This document shows, piece after piece, positions 35,680 to 44,246 of a stretch of DNA of 64,000 nt (the stretch's first letter is position 1; each line of letters opens with the position of its first letter). The position numbers and the translations under genes are program-made. The notes beneath the pieces were generated by a model. The model searched no databases and was not told where the DNA came from. It saw only the letters and a list, made by a program, of their open reading frames with translations. The stretch comes from Pseudomonas marginalis (lineage in GTDB: Bacteria; Pseudomonadota; Gammaproteobacteria; Pseudomonadales; Pseudomonadaceae), in NCBI RefSeq assembly GCF_024169655.1, contig NZ_JALJWV010000001.1, positions 3,539,001-3,603,000 of the forward strand. The letters run 5' to 3'.

Positions 35680-36111
35680 TTGAACACTGACGAAAAAATG
35701 ACCGGGGACCTGTTCGAGGTGGATAAGCGCCTGTCACTCAAACCCGTGGTGGACTTCAACGCCTACCTGCGCAACGCATTTGGCGACGGCCCCTGCACCT
35801 GCGTGCGCTGTGCTGCCAGTGGTGGGGATGAAACCGGCTATGAGTTCCAGCACACCTTCAACCTCGACGCCAAACCCACCCACCGCCGCTTTGCCTCGAC
35901 GGCCGGCAGCGATGTGCTGTTGATGTTGAAAAAGGCGTGGCTGTCGTACACCAAGGCGGAGTTGCCGCTCAGCGGCGTGCTGGCGTTGCCGACGGTGAAG
36001 GAGTTTGTCGAGCCGCAGTTGCACAAACGCCTGGCGCCGCTGTTTCTGGCCAGTGGGTTGGCAAAGGAGGTGGACGGCGAACTGCGCATCCAACCGCAGG
36101 CGATGGCCTGA
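35680..36111 (+). CDS. Hypothetical protein
   Basis: 143 aa if started at TTG 35680 (AAGGAAATGGACG upstream), or 137 aa from ATG 35698. Soluble, no signal or membrane segment. Two close cysteines (GPCTCVRCAASGG, about 32-39) could bind metal. No family recognised. Confidence 0.65.
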   Translation: MNTDEKMTGDLFEVDKRLSLKPVVDFNAYLRNAFGDGPCTCVRCAASGGDETGYEFQHTFNLDAKPTHRRFASTAGSDVLLMLKKAWLSYTKAELPLSGVLALPTVKEFVEPQLHKRLAPLFLASGLAKEVDGELRIQPQAMA

Positions 36112-36453
36112 TTCCGCCCTTGAGCCCGCCCTTGAATGTGCGGCTCAGACGTCGGGGTGATAAATCGAACCCTTGAGTGAGCGCAGTAGCGAGCGTCCTA
36201 CCCAGGGACGCCGCTGTCCCTACGCCAATCCTGCCTATTTCGGCTTTTTCCTTGCGCAAGTTTCATCAGTGGGATCAGCATGGCCCACGATGAATAGCCG
36301 CTTGATCGAATAACGCGCCTTCACCACCAAAGCCGAACACCGTCGCACCGAGACGGGCATCCTGCGCGTGACGATGTCGCCCGACTGCCGCCGCGCAGGG
36401 TTGGCGCAGCGAAAGCACAGCTCAGGTTTTGCGTTGATCACAAGGAGTTCTGG
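36112..36453. other. Intergenic region before potE
   Basis: No supported gene. A minus-strand frame (36235-36690) overlaps potE and lacks a ribosome site. AAGGAG sits just before the potE start. A small CCCAGGGACGCCGCTGTCCC hairpin lies near 36200. Confidence 0.6.
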
Positions 36454-37782
36454 ATGGCCGCACCAAGCAAGAAGATGAGCCTGTTGGGCCTGACCACCCT
36501 GGTAGCGATCAACATGATGGGCTCGGGGATCATCATGTTGCCGGCCAGCATGGCGCAACTGGGCGCGATTTCGCTGCTGTCGTGGGTCGTCACCGCGCTC
36601 GGTTCGATGGCGATTGCCTACGGCTTCGCCCAATGCGGGCTGTTCTGTACCCGCAGCGGCGGGATGTCGGCGTATACCGAGGAGGCCCACGGCAAGTCGG
36701 GGTTTTTCCTGTGTTCGTTTCTGTATTTTCTGTCGCTGATTATCGCCAATGTGGCGATTGCGATTTCGGCGGTGGGCTATTTGTCATCGTTTATTCCGTG
36801 GCTGGGCAGCGGGCCGCTGCCGTTTTTCGTCGGCAGCCTGGCGCTGATCTGGCTGACCACCGTGGCCAACTTCGGCGGCCCGCGCATCACTGGGCGCATC
36901 GGTGTGGTGACGGTATGGGGCGTGATCATTCCAGTGGCGGGGCTCTGCGTGATCGGTTGGTTCTATTTCAAGCCCGAGGTGTTCACGGCCGCCTGGAACC
37001 CACACCAACGGCACCTGTGGGACGCCGTCAGTGCGAGTATTCCTCTGACCCTGTGGGCCTTTCTTGGCATGGAGTCGGCCGCCCAGGGCTACGACGCGGT
37101 GGAGAACCCCAACCGCACCGTGCCCCTGGCCTGCCTGCTCGGCACGCTTGGGGTGGCCGTGGTGTATGTGCTGTCGACCGCGGTGATCCAGGGCATCGTG
37201 CCCAATGCCGAACTGGCCGCGTCGTCCGCACCGTTTGCGCTGGTTTACGCGCAGATGTTCAGCCCCGGAGTCGGCAAGCTGATCATGGCGCTGGCGGTGG
37301 TGGCCTGTATCGGTTCGTTACTGGGCTGGCAATTCACCCTGGCGCAAACGGCCAAGATGTCGGCGGACCAACGCCTGTTTCCGCGCTTTTTCAGCCGCGT
37401 CAGCCCCGCGAATGCGCCGGTGCTGGGGTTGCTGGCCTGTGCCACGCTGCAAAGTCTGATTGCCTTGTCGACCATCTCGCCCACCGCCAGCGCACAGTTC
37501 AGCAAACTGGTGAACCTGGCGGTGGTGACTAATCTGCTGCCCTATGTGACCGCCCTCACCGGCCTGCTGGTGATGATGTTTAAGGCGCACGCCAGCGCGA
37601 CGGTGCAGGCGCGCAATACGCTGGTGGTGCTGGTGGCCGTGGGGTATTCGCTGTATGCGATTTATGCCTGCGGTGAAGACGCGGTGTTTGGCGCAATGCT
37701 GGTGCTGGCGTTCGGGTATCTGTTGTATGGATTTCTGGCCAAGCGGTTTATTGGGGAACCGGTCTATCCCCCTGGCAGATGA
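36454..37782 (+). CDS. potE: Putrescine:ornithine antiporter-like APC permease (PotE)
   Basis: 442 aa, 12 membrane segments. Close to E. coli PotE by memory: LVAINMMGSGIIMLPASMAQLG, SLIIANVAIAISAVGY, TVANFGGPRITGRIG, VVGLC-like VAGLCVIGWF, LWAFLGMESA and LLGWQFTLAQTAKMSADQRLFPRFFSRV. It exchanges putrescine for ornithine or imports with protons. No speF-type decarboxylase adjoins, so a stand-alone polyamine or amino-acid role is inferred. Confidence 0.82.
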   Translation: MAAPSKKMSLLGLTTLVAINMMGSGIIMLPASMAQLGAISLLSWVVTALGSMAIAYGFAQCGLFCTRSGGMSAYTEEAHGKSGFFLCSFLYFLSLIIANVAIAISAVGYLSSFIPWLGSGPLPFFVGSLALIWLTTVANFGGPRITGRIGVVTVWGVIIPVAGLCVIGWFYFKPEVFTAAWNPHQRHLWDAVSASIPLTLWAFLGMESAAQGYDAVENPNRTVPLACLLGTLGVAVVYVLSTAVIQGIVPNAELAASSAPFALVYAQMFSPGVGKLIMALAVVACIGSLLGWQFTLAQTAKMSADQRLFPRFFSRVSPANAPVLGLLACATLQSLIALSTISPTASAQFSKLVNLAVVTNLLPYVTALTGLLVMMFKAHASATVQARNTLVVLVAVGYSLYAIYACGEDAVFGAMLVLAFGYLLYGFLAKRFIGEPVYPPGR

Positions 37783-37791
37783 AGATCAACA

Positions 37792-37881
37792 TGTGGGAGG
37801 GGGCTTGCCCCCGATAGCAGTGGTTCAGTCAATGCATGTATCGACTGGCGCACCGCAATCGGGGGCAAGCCCCCTCCCACA
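37792..37881. repeat. REPIN copy 4
   Basis: Same inverted 24-bp arms as the other three copies, in the 116-bp gap between the convergent potE and ABC substrate-binding genes. Confidence 0.9.
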
Positions 37882-37898
37882 CTTTCTACCGGGTGCGT

Positions 37899-39641
37899 TT
37901 ATTTACGCGCCGCCTCCCACTGCTTGAGCAGGTCGCCGTAGGCCACGGTTTCGCCTTTGGGTTTCTCGTTGGCCAGTTTCGGCTTCGGCGCGCCCGGCTG
38001 GTCGAACCAGTATTGGGCGTCACGTTCCGGGTTCATTTTCGGCCCGCATACCGGTTGCACTTTAGAACGCTCCAGGCGCGCCATGATCGCGTCTTGCTCC
38101 TTGGCCAGATTGTCGAGCGCCTGTTGCGGGGTTTTCTCGCCGCTGGCGGCCGCTGCGATGTTGCTCCACCACAGTTGCGCCAGGCGTGGATAGTCGGGCA
38201 CGTTGGTGCCGGTCGGGGTCCACTCCACCCGGGCCGGGCTGCGGTAGAACTCCACCAGTCCACCGAGTTTCGGCGCCAGGTCGGTCATGGCTTGGGAGTT
38301 GATGTCGGACTCACGAATCGGCGTCAGGCCAACGATGGTTTTCTTCAGCGACACGGTTTTCGAGGTGACGAACTGCGCGTACAGCCAGGCCGCGAGTTTC
38401 TGCTTCTCAGGCGTCGACTTGAGGAAGGTCCAGGAACCCACGTCCTGATACCCCTTCTTCATGCCCTTTTCCCAATAAGGCCCGACGGGCGATGGCGCCA
38501 TGCGCCATTTCGGCGTGCCGTCGGCGTTTACCACGGGCAGGCCCGGTTTGGTCATGTCGGCGGTAAACGCGGTGTACCAGAAGATCTGCTGGGCGATATT
38601 GCCCTGGGACGGCACCGGGCCGGACTCAGAGAAGGTCATGCCCGCCGCTTCCGGTGGTGCATAGGCTTTCATCCAGTCCACGTATTTTTGCGTGGCGAAC
38701 ACGGCGGCCGGGCCGTTGGTGTCGCCGCCACGGGTCACGCTGGAGCCCACCGGGTGGCAGTCCTCCACGCGAATGCCCCACTCATCCACCGGCAAACCGT
38801 TGGGCAAACCCTTGTCGCCACCGCCGGCCATGGAAAACCAGGCGTCGGTGAAGCGCCAACCCAGGGACGGGTCTTTCTTGCCGTAGTCCATATGCCCATA
38901 GATGCGCTTGCCGTCGATTTCCTTGACGTCTTCGCTGAAGAATTTGGCGATGTCTTCATAGGCCGACCAGTTCACCGGCACGCCGAGGTCATAGCCGTAT
39001 TTTTCCTTGAACTTGGCTTTCAGCTCCGGACGTTCGAACCAGTCGGCGCGGAACCAGTACAGGTTGGCGAATTGCTGGTCGGGCAACTGGTAGATCTTGC
39101 CGTCCGGCGCGGTGGTGAAGGAGATACCGATGAAGTCCTTGATGTCCAGGGTCGGCGAGGTGAAGTCCTTGCCTTCGTTGGCCATCAGGTCGGTGATGGA
39201 TTCGGTCTTGCCATAGCGAAAGTGCGTACCGATCAAGTCGGAATCGTTGACCCAGCCGTCATAGATATTCTTGTCGGACTGCATCTGGGTCTGCAGCTTC
39301 TCCACCACGTCGCCTTCCTGCAGCAGGTCGTGGGTCAGCTTGATGCCGGTGATTTCACTGAAGGCCTTGGCCAGTACCTTGGATTCGTACTCGTGGGTGG
39401 TGAGGGTTTCCGACACCACGTTGATCTTCATCCCACGGAACGGTTCGGCGGCCTTGATAAACCACTTGAGTTCCTCGAGCTGCTGGTCGGCCGTGAGGGT
39501 CGACGGTTTGAACTCGCTGCCGATCCATTTTTTCGCCGCCTCTTCATACGCATCGGCCCAGGCCGTGGCGCTCAAACCACTGAGGGCCAGTACGGCGGCC
39601 AATGAAATGCTATGTCGCAGCTTATTGTTTTTATCGAACAT
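37899..39641 (-). CDS. ABC transporter substrate-binding protein, GlpV-like (glycerol/polyol)
   Basis: 580 aa, large for a periplasmic binding protein, as for GlpV of glycerol ABC systems. Signal peptide (LAAVLALSGLSATAWA). The solute-binding fold begins at FRGMKINVVSETLTTHEYESKVLAKAFSEITGI. GGAGG sets the ATG at 39641. Last gene of the five-part operon with two ATPases, two permeases and a DUF2160 protein. The glycerol assignment follows operon architecture, not biochemistry. Confidence 0.8.
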   Translation of the reverse strand: MFDKNNKLRHSISLAAVLALSGLSATAWADAYEEAAKKWIGSEFKPSTLTADQQLEELKWFIKAAEPFRGMKINVVSETLTTHEYESKVLAKAFSEITGIKLTHDLLQEGDVVEKLQTQMQSDKNIYDGWVNDSDLIGTHFRYGKTESITDLMANEGKDFTSPTLDIKDFIGISFTTAPDGKIYQLPDQQFANLYWFRADWFERPELKAKFKEKYGYDLGVPVNWSAYEDIAKFFSEDVKEIDGKRIYGHMDYGKKDPSLGWRFTDAWFSMAGGGDKGLPNGLPVDEWGIRVEDCHPVGSSVTRGGDTNGPAAVFATQKYVDWMKAYAPPEAAGMTFSESGPVPSQGNIAQQIFWYTAFTADMTKPGLPVVNADGTPKWRMAPSPVGPYWEKGMKKGYQDVGSWTFLKSTPEKQKLAAWLYAQFVTSKTVSLKKTIVGLTPIRESDINSQAMTDLAPKLGGLVEFYRSPARVEWTPTGTNVPDYPRLAQLWWSNIAAAASGEKTPQQALDNLAKEQDAIMARLERSKVQPVCGPKMNPERDAQYWFDQPGAPKPKLANEKPKGETVAYGDLLKQWEAARK

Positions 39642-39691
39642 AGAGACCTCCTGGTTGATTTCAAAAGGGACTACAAACGCCACACACCCCT

Positions 39692-39791
39692 TGTAGGAGC
39701 GAGCTTGCTCGCGAAAAACGCCCAGACACCGCGCACTCCCAGAAACGCCGCGTTATCGTTGACGAATTTCGCGAGCAAGCTCGCTCCTACA
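39692..39791. repeat. REPIN-like doublet of a second REP family inside the ABC operon
   Basis: Arms TGTAGGAGCGAGCTTGCTCG and its inverse at the other end, separated by about 50 bp. Different sequence from the TGTGGGAGGGGG family. It lies between the DUF2160 and substrate-binding genes, where it may modulate their relative expression. Confidence 0.85.
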
Positions 39792-39810
39792 GAGAATAGA
39801 GGCATCCGCA

Positions 39811-40083
39811 CTAGCCCCAACGCATCACACACAACAGCCATACAAGGGAGAGCGCGGACGCCACCCAGATGCTCCAGTCGGTTACGCCGATCACCAGCAG
39901 GTGCAGGTAGGCGCTTCCGAGAAGACCGATAAACAAACGATCACCACGGGTGGTGCTGATCGGCAGAAACCCGCGCCGAGGGATACTCGGCGAGCGCAGT
40001 TCCCAGGTGGTCATGCCCGCCAGAATCAGGGCGATACCGCCAAAGAACAGCGCGGTGGGGGTGGTCCAGGCCATCCATTCCAT
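39811..40083 (-). CDS. DUF2160 membrane protein of the GlpSTPQV-type operon
   Basis: 90 aa with three membrane segments (about 8-26, 50-66, 68-86) and a polar loop PSIPRRGFLPISTTRGDR. Small proteins of this kind accompany GlpSTPQV transporters; function unknown. Two adjacent ATGs (40086 and 40083) follow GGAG; the second has better spacing. Confidence 0.75.
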   Translation of the reverse strand: MEWMAWTTPTALFFGGIALILAGMTTWELRSPSIPRRGFLPISTTRGDRLFIGLLGSAYLHLLVIGVTDWSIWVASALSLVWLLCVMRWG

Positions 40084-40093
40084 CATCGACTCC

Positions 40094-40894
<801 letters not shown>

Positions 40895-40904
40895 GTTGGC
40901 GGCC

Positions 40905-41771
40905 TCAGCGGTTGGCGTCGGAATGGGTCATGGCGGTGTAGAACAGCCAGGACACCAACAGGATGATCAGGAAGTACACCAGGGAAAACGCTGCGGCCGG
41001 GCCCAGGTCAAATTGGCCGACAGCCATCTGGGTCAGCGTCTGACTGAGGAACGTGGTGGCGTTACCCGGCCCGCCGCCGGTCAGTACGAAGGGCTCGGTG
41101 TAGATCATGAAACTGTCCATGAAGCGCAGCATCACCGCGATCAGCAGCACGCTTTTCAGCTTCGGCAACTGGATGTGTCGGAAAACCGCCCACGCCGACG
41201 CCCGATCAATACGCGCTGCCTGGTAGTACACGTCCGGAATGGCGCGCAGCCCCGAGAAGCACAGCAGCGCCACCAGGGACGTCCAGTGCCAGACGTCCAT
41301 CACCAGCACCGTGACCCAGGCGTCCATGGTGTTGGCCGCATAGTTGTAGCTGATGCCCATGGCATTGAGGGTGGAACCGAGCAGGCCGATATCGGCGCGG
41401 CCGAAGATCTGCCAGATGGTGCCCACCACGTTCCACGGAATCAGCAGCGGAATGGCGAGGATGATCAGCACCAGCGATGACCAGCGGCCCTTGGTCGGCA
41501 TGGTCAGGGCGATGGCGATGCCCAGCGGGATTTCGATCAGCAGCACGCACGCCGAGTAGATGAACTGGCGCAACAGCGAGTCGTGCAGGCGCGGGTCGAG
41601 CAGCACCTGCTTGTACCAGTCGGCGCCGACGAAATAGCGACTGGACTGGTCGAAAATGTCCTGCACCGAGTAGTTGACCACCGTCATCATCGGGATCACC
41701 GCACTGAATGCCACCAACAGGAACACCGGCAACACCAGCCACCAGGCTTTATTGTTCTGCACCTTGTTCAT
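40905..41771 (-). CDS. ABC transporter permease (GlpP-like)
   Basis: 288 aa, MalF-type with six membrane segments. EAA loop LRAIPDVYYQAARIDRASAWAVFRHIQLPKL (about 190-220). The ATG at 41771 overlaps the preceding ATPase stop by 4 bp; a longer frame start inside the ATPase gene is unlikely. Confidence 0.88.
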   Translation of the reverse strand: MNKVQNNKAWWLVLPVFLLVAFSAVIPMMTVVNYSVQDIFDQSSRYFVGADWYKQVLLDPRLHDSLLRQFIYSACVLLIEIPLGIAIALTMPTKGRWSSLVLIILAIPLLIPWNVVGTIWQIFGRADIGLLGSTLNAMGISYNYAANTMDAWVTVLVMDVWHWTSLVALLCFSGLRAIPDVYYQAARIDRASAWAVFRHIQLPKLKSVLLIAVMLRFMDSFMIYTEPFVLTGGGPGNATTFLSQTLTQMAVGQFDLGPAAAFSLVYFLIILLVSWLFYTAMTHSDANR

Positions 41772-42865
41772 GGCAGCACCTCCAACAGGTAATCGTCGGC
41801 GTAGAGCATCAACCACTGCGTGGGGAAGCTGATGGAGGCACGGCCCGCGGGTACCGGTTTGTCTTCGGCCAGGCGTACTTTCAGCGGTGCGCCGTCGAGG
41901 TTGAGGGTCAGGATCTTGTAGGTGCCGAGGTCCTCCACATGAACGACGTCGGCCTGGAGGGCGTCGGGATTTGGCTCATCCCACACGTGAATGAATTCCG
42001 GGCGGATGCCCACCTGCAACGTCGTGTAGTGCGTGTCGGTAATGCGTTGCTGCAACGCGGCGGACAAGGGCAGATGGGTGCCGGCAAAGCGCACGCCGCC
42101 CGCCTCGGCCTGCACTTCAATCAGATTCATCCCTGGGCTGCCGATGAAATAGCCGACAAACGTATGGCTCGGCCGCTCGAACAACTCGCGTGGCGTGCCG
42201 AACTGCACGATCTGCCCGCCGTACATCACCGCGATCTTGTCGGCAAAGGTCGAGGCTTCCAGTTGATCGTGGGTCACGTAGACCATGGTGATATTGAACT
42301 GCTCGTGGATCTGCTTGAGCTTGCGCCGCAGTTTCCATTTGAGGTGCGGGTCGATCACCGTCAGCGGCTCATCGAACAGGATCGCCGAGACATCGTCGCG
42401 CACCAGACCGCGGCCCATGGAGACTTTCTGTTTTTCGTCGGCAGTGAGGTTGCGCGCCTTTTTGCCCAGCAGGCTTTGCAGGTCGAGGACTTCGGCGATT
42501 TCCTGCACCTTGCTGTGAATTTTCGCCTCAGCCATGCCCTGGTTACGCAACGGGAAAGCCAGGTTGTCGAACACCGTCATGGTGTCGTACACCACCGGAA
42601 ACTGAAACACCTGGGCGATGTTGCGTTTCTCCGGGGTCAGCTCGTTGACCACTTTATGGTCGAACAGCACTTGCCCTTCGGACGGGCTGAGCAGACCGGA
42701 GATGATATTGAGCAGGGTCGACTTGCCGCAGCCCGAAGGCCCAAGCAAGGCGTAGGCACCGCCCTGCTCCCACACATGGTTCATTTCCCGAATAGCGTAG
42801 TCTTCAGGACCAGTCGGCGTAGGACTGTAGCTGTGCGCCAGGTTTTGCAAATGGATCTCGGCCAT
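41768..42865 (-). CDS. ABC transporter ATP-binding protein (GlpT-like)
   Basis: 365 aa. Walker A LGPSGCGKSTLLN (about 37-49), Walker B with AILFDEPLTVID, switch His in TMVYVTHDQLEA, and a C-terminal TOBE regulatory domain (about 240-365). The signature reads LTADEKQKVSMGRGL instead of LSGGQ, a divergence seen in this family. Its first base overlaps the last base of the first ATPase gene. Confidence 0.88.
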   Translation of the reverse strand: MAEIHLQNLAHSYSPTPTGPEDYAIREMNHVWEQGGAYALLGPSGCGKSTLLNIISGLLSPSEGQVLFDHKVVNELTPEKRNIAQVFQFPVVYDTMTVFDNLAFPLRNQGMAEAKIHSKVQEIAEVLDLQSLLGKKARNLTADEKQKVSMGRGLVRDDVSAILFDEPLTVIDPHLKWKLRRKLKQIHEQFNITMVYVTHDQLEASTFADKIAVMYGGQIVQFGTPRELFERPSHTFVGYFIGSPGMNLIEVQAEAGGVRFAGTHLPLSAALQQRITDTHYTTLQVGIRPEFIHVWDEPNPDALQADVVHVEDLGTYKILTLNLDGAPLKVRLAEDKPVPAGRASISFPTQWLMLYADDYLLEVLP

Positions 42866-43959
42866 CAGGCAACCCTCGCGACACGGCGTCCGGGCGCCTG
42901 GACCAAGCGGCCCTGGCTGTCGAACACAAACAGTTTATGGGTGGGGATGTACACGCGGATCGGCGCGTCGACGTCGTACTCATGCACCCCCGGCAAGTGC
43001 AACACCAGCAGGAAATGCTCGCTGCGTACATGCAGGAAGGTTTCCGAGCCGCTGATCTCGGCGACTTCCACGGTCACCGCCAGTTCGAGGTCATCGTCGT
43101 TGCTGGGCACCAGGCTGATATGGCTGGGGCGCACACCAAAGCGGAACTCGCCCTCGCCGATGGGGCGCAGGTCGACGTTGAGCGGGAAGTGTATGAAATT
43201 GGCGAAGCTCACTTCGTTGCCGCTGATGCGTCCCGGCATCAGGTTGATCGGCGGTTCGGAAAACAACTCGGCGGCCAATACGGTTTGCGGCTGGTGGTAG
43301 ACCTCGGCCGCCTTGCCGCTCTGGATCACCCGGCCTTCGTGGAGGATGGTGGTGGTGCCGCCGAGCGCCAGCGCTTCGTTGGGCTCGGTGGTAGCGTAGA
43401 TGGCAATGGTGTGGCGGGCCTTGAACAGCTCGCGCATTTCCTGACGCAGTTCTTCGCGCAGTTTGTAGTCCAGGTTCACCAACGGCTCATCGAACAGGAT
43501 CAGTTCGGCATCCTTCACCAACGCGCGGGCCATCGCCGTGCGTTGCTGCTGGCCGCCGGACAGCTCCAGCGGGTGACGCTTGAGGAATTTCTCGATGCGC
43601 AGCATCTGCGCGGTTTCCAGCACCTTGCTCTGGATCAGCTCGTTGGACACACCGGCCTGGCGCAACGGCGAGGCGATGTTCTCGAACACGGTCATGGTCG
43701 GGTAGTTGATGAACTGTTGATACACCATCGACACGTTGCGCAGGCGCACCGGTTTATGGGTGACATCCACGCCGTTCATCAGGATGCGGCCGCTGTCGGG
43801 CTTGTCCAGGCCGGCCATCAGGCGCATCAGGCTGGTCTTGCCGGACAGGGTGCGACCGAGCAGCACGTTGAAAGAGCCGGCCTCGAAACGCAGGTTGGCA
43901 TCGTCGATCCAGGTCTGGCCTTCGATGACGCGGGAGACATGTTCCAGGGTCAATGACAT
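42865..43959 (-). CDS. ABC transporter ATP-binding protein (GlpS-like), first gene of operon
   Basis: 364 aa. Walker A reads LLGRTLSGKTSLMRL (Gly-x4-GKT kept), signature LSGGQQQRTAMARALV, Walker B LILFDEPLVNLD; the position of the switch His carries Thr-Glu in AIYATTEPNEALALGG, a deviation. C-terminal TOBE domain. With the second ATPase it should form a heterodimer in which each partner has one imperfect site. ATG at 43959; sigma-54 promoter upstream. Confidence 0.86.
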   Translation of the reverse strand: MSLTLEHVSRVIEGQTWIDDANLRFEAGSFNVLLGRTLSGKTSLMRLMAGLDKPDSGRILMNGVDVTHKPVRLRNVSMVYQQFINYPTMTVFENIASPLRQAGVSNELIQSKVLETAQMLRIEKFLKRHPLELSGGQQQRTAMARALVKDAELILFDEPLVNLDYKLREELRQEMRELFKARHTIAIYATTEPNEALALGGTTTILHEGRVIQSGKAAEVYHQPQTVLAAELFSEPPINLMPGRISGNEVSFANFIHFPLNVDLRPIGEGEFRFGVRPSHISLVPSNDDDLELAVTVEVAEISGSETFLHVRSEHFLLVLHLPGVHEYDVDAPIRVYIPTHKLFVFDSQGRLVQAPGRRVARVA

Positions 43960-44004
43960 GACACGCCCTTTTTTATTATTGGAATGAATCTGGCCAGTCG
44001 TCAG

Positions 44005-44021
44005 AGCGAGTTTCATGCCAA
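44005..44021 (-). promoter_or_regulatory. Sigma-54 (-24/-12) promoter of the ABC operon
   Basis: Minus strand TTGGCATGAAACTCGCT: GG and GC elements exactly 10 bp apart, matching TGGCAC-N5-TTGC except for T at the CAC position and C in TTGC. It ends 46 nt before the first ATPase start. Confidence 0.75.
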
Positions 44022-44064
44022 CCGCAGCAGGTGCTTGATCCACAAGCAAATGCCCTGAAAACAA

Positions 44065-44172
44065 TGTTCGGGAGTGAACAAAAATGAACAATACTGACTG
44101 AACAACTGAACACTCGCCGGGTTGACAATGAACAGTTCTGAACAACACTGTTTGAACCCGATTTATTGAACA
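44065..44172. promoter_or_regulatory. Cluster of TGAACA sites, likely enhancer for the divergent activator
   Basis: Seven TGAACA hexamers (starts 44075, 44085, 44099, 44107, 44129, 44139, 44167), one TGAACC (44153) and an inverted TGTTC at 44065 lie between the sigma-54 promoter and the activator gene. GTTCTGAAC at 44135 is a perfect small palindrome. Their position 45-150 bp upstream of the promoter suits an enhancer-binding protein. Confidence 0.65.
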
Positions 44173-44246
44173 GCGCCCCTCCCACATTGACCTGGTTACA
44201 TCCGTTAGATTGTGCAAGACCCCAAAACAATAAAAAGAAGGTCACC

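Noticed and set aside
36235..36690. 151-aa minus frame before potE
   Set aside because: Overlaps the potE start, no ribosome site, no recognisable domain.
37836..39605. 589-aa plus-strand frame
   Set aside because: Antisense shadow of the substrate-binding protein.
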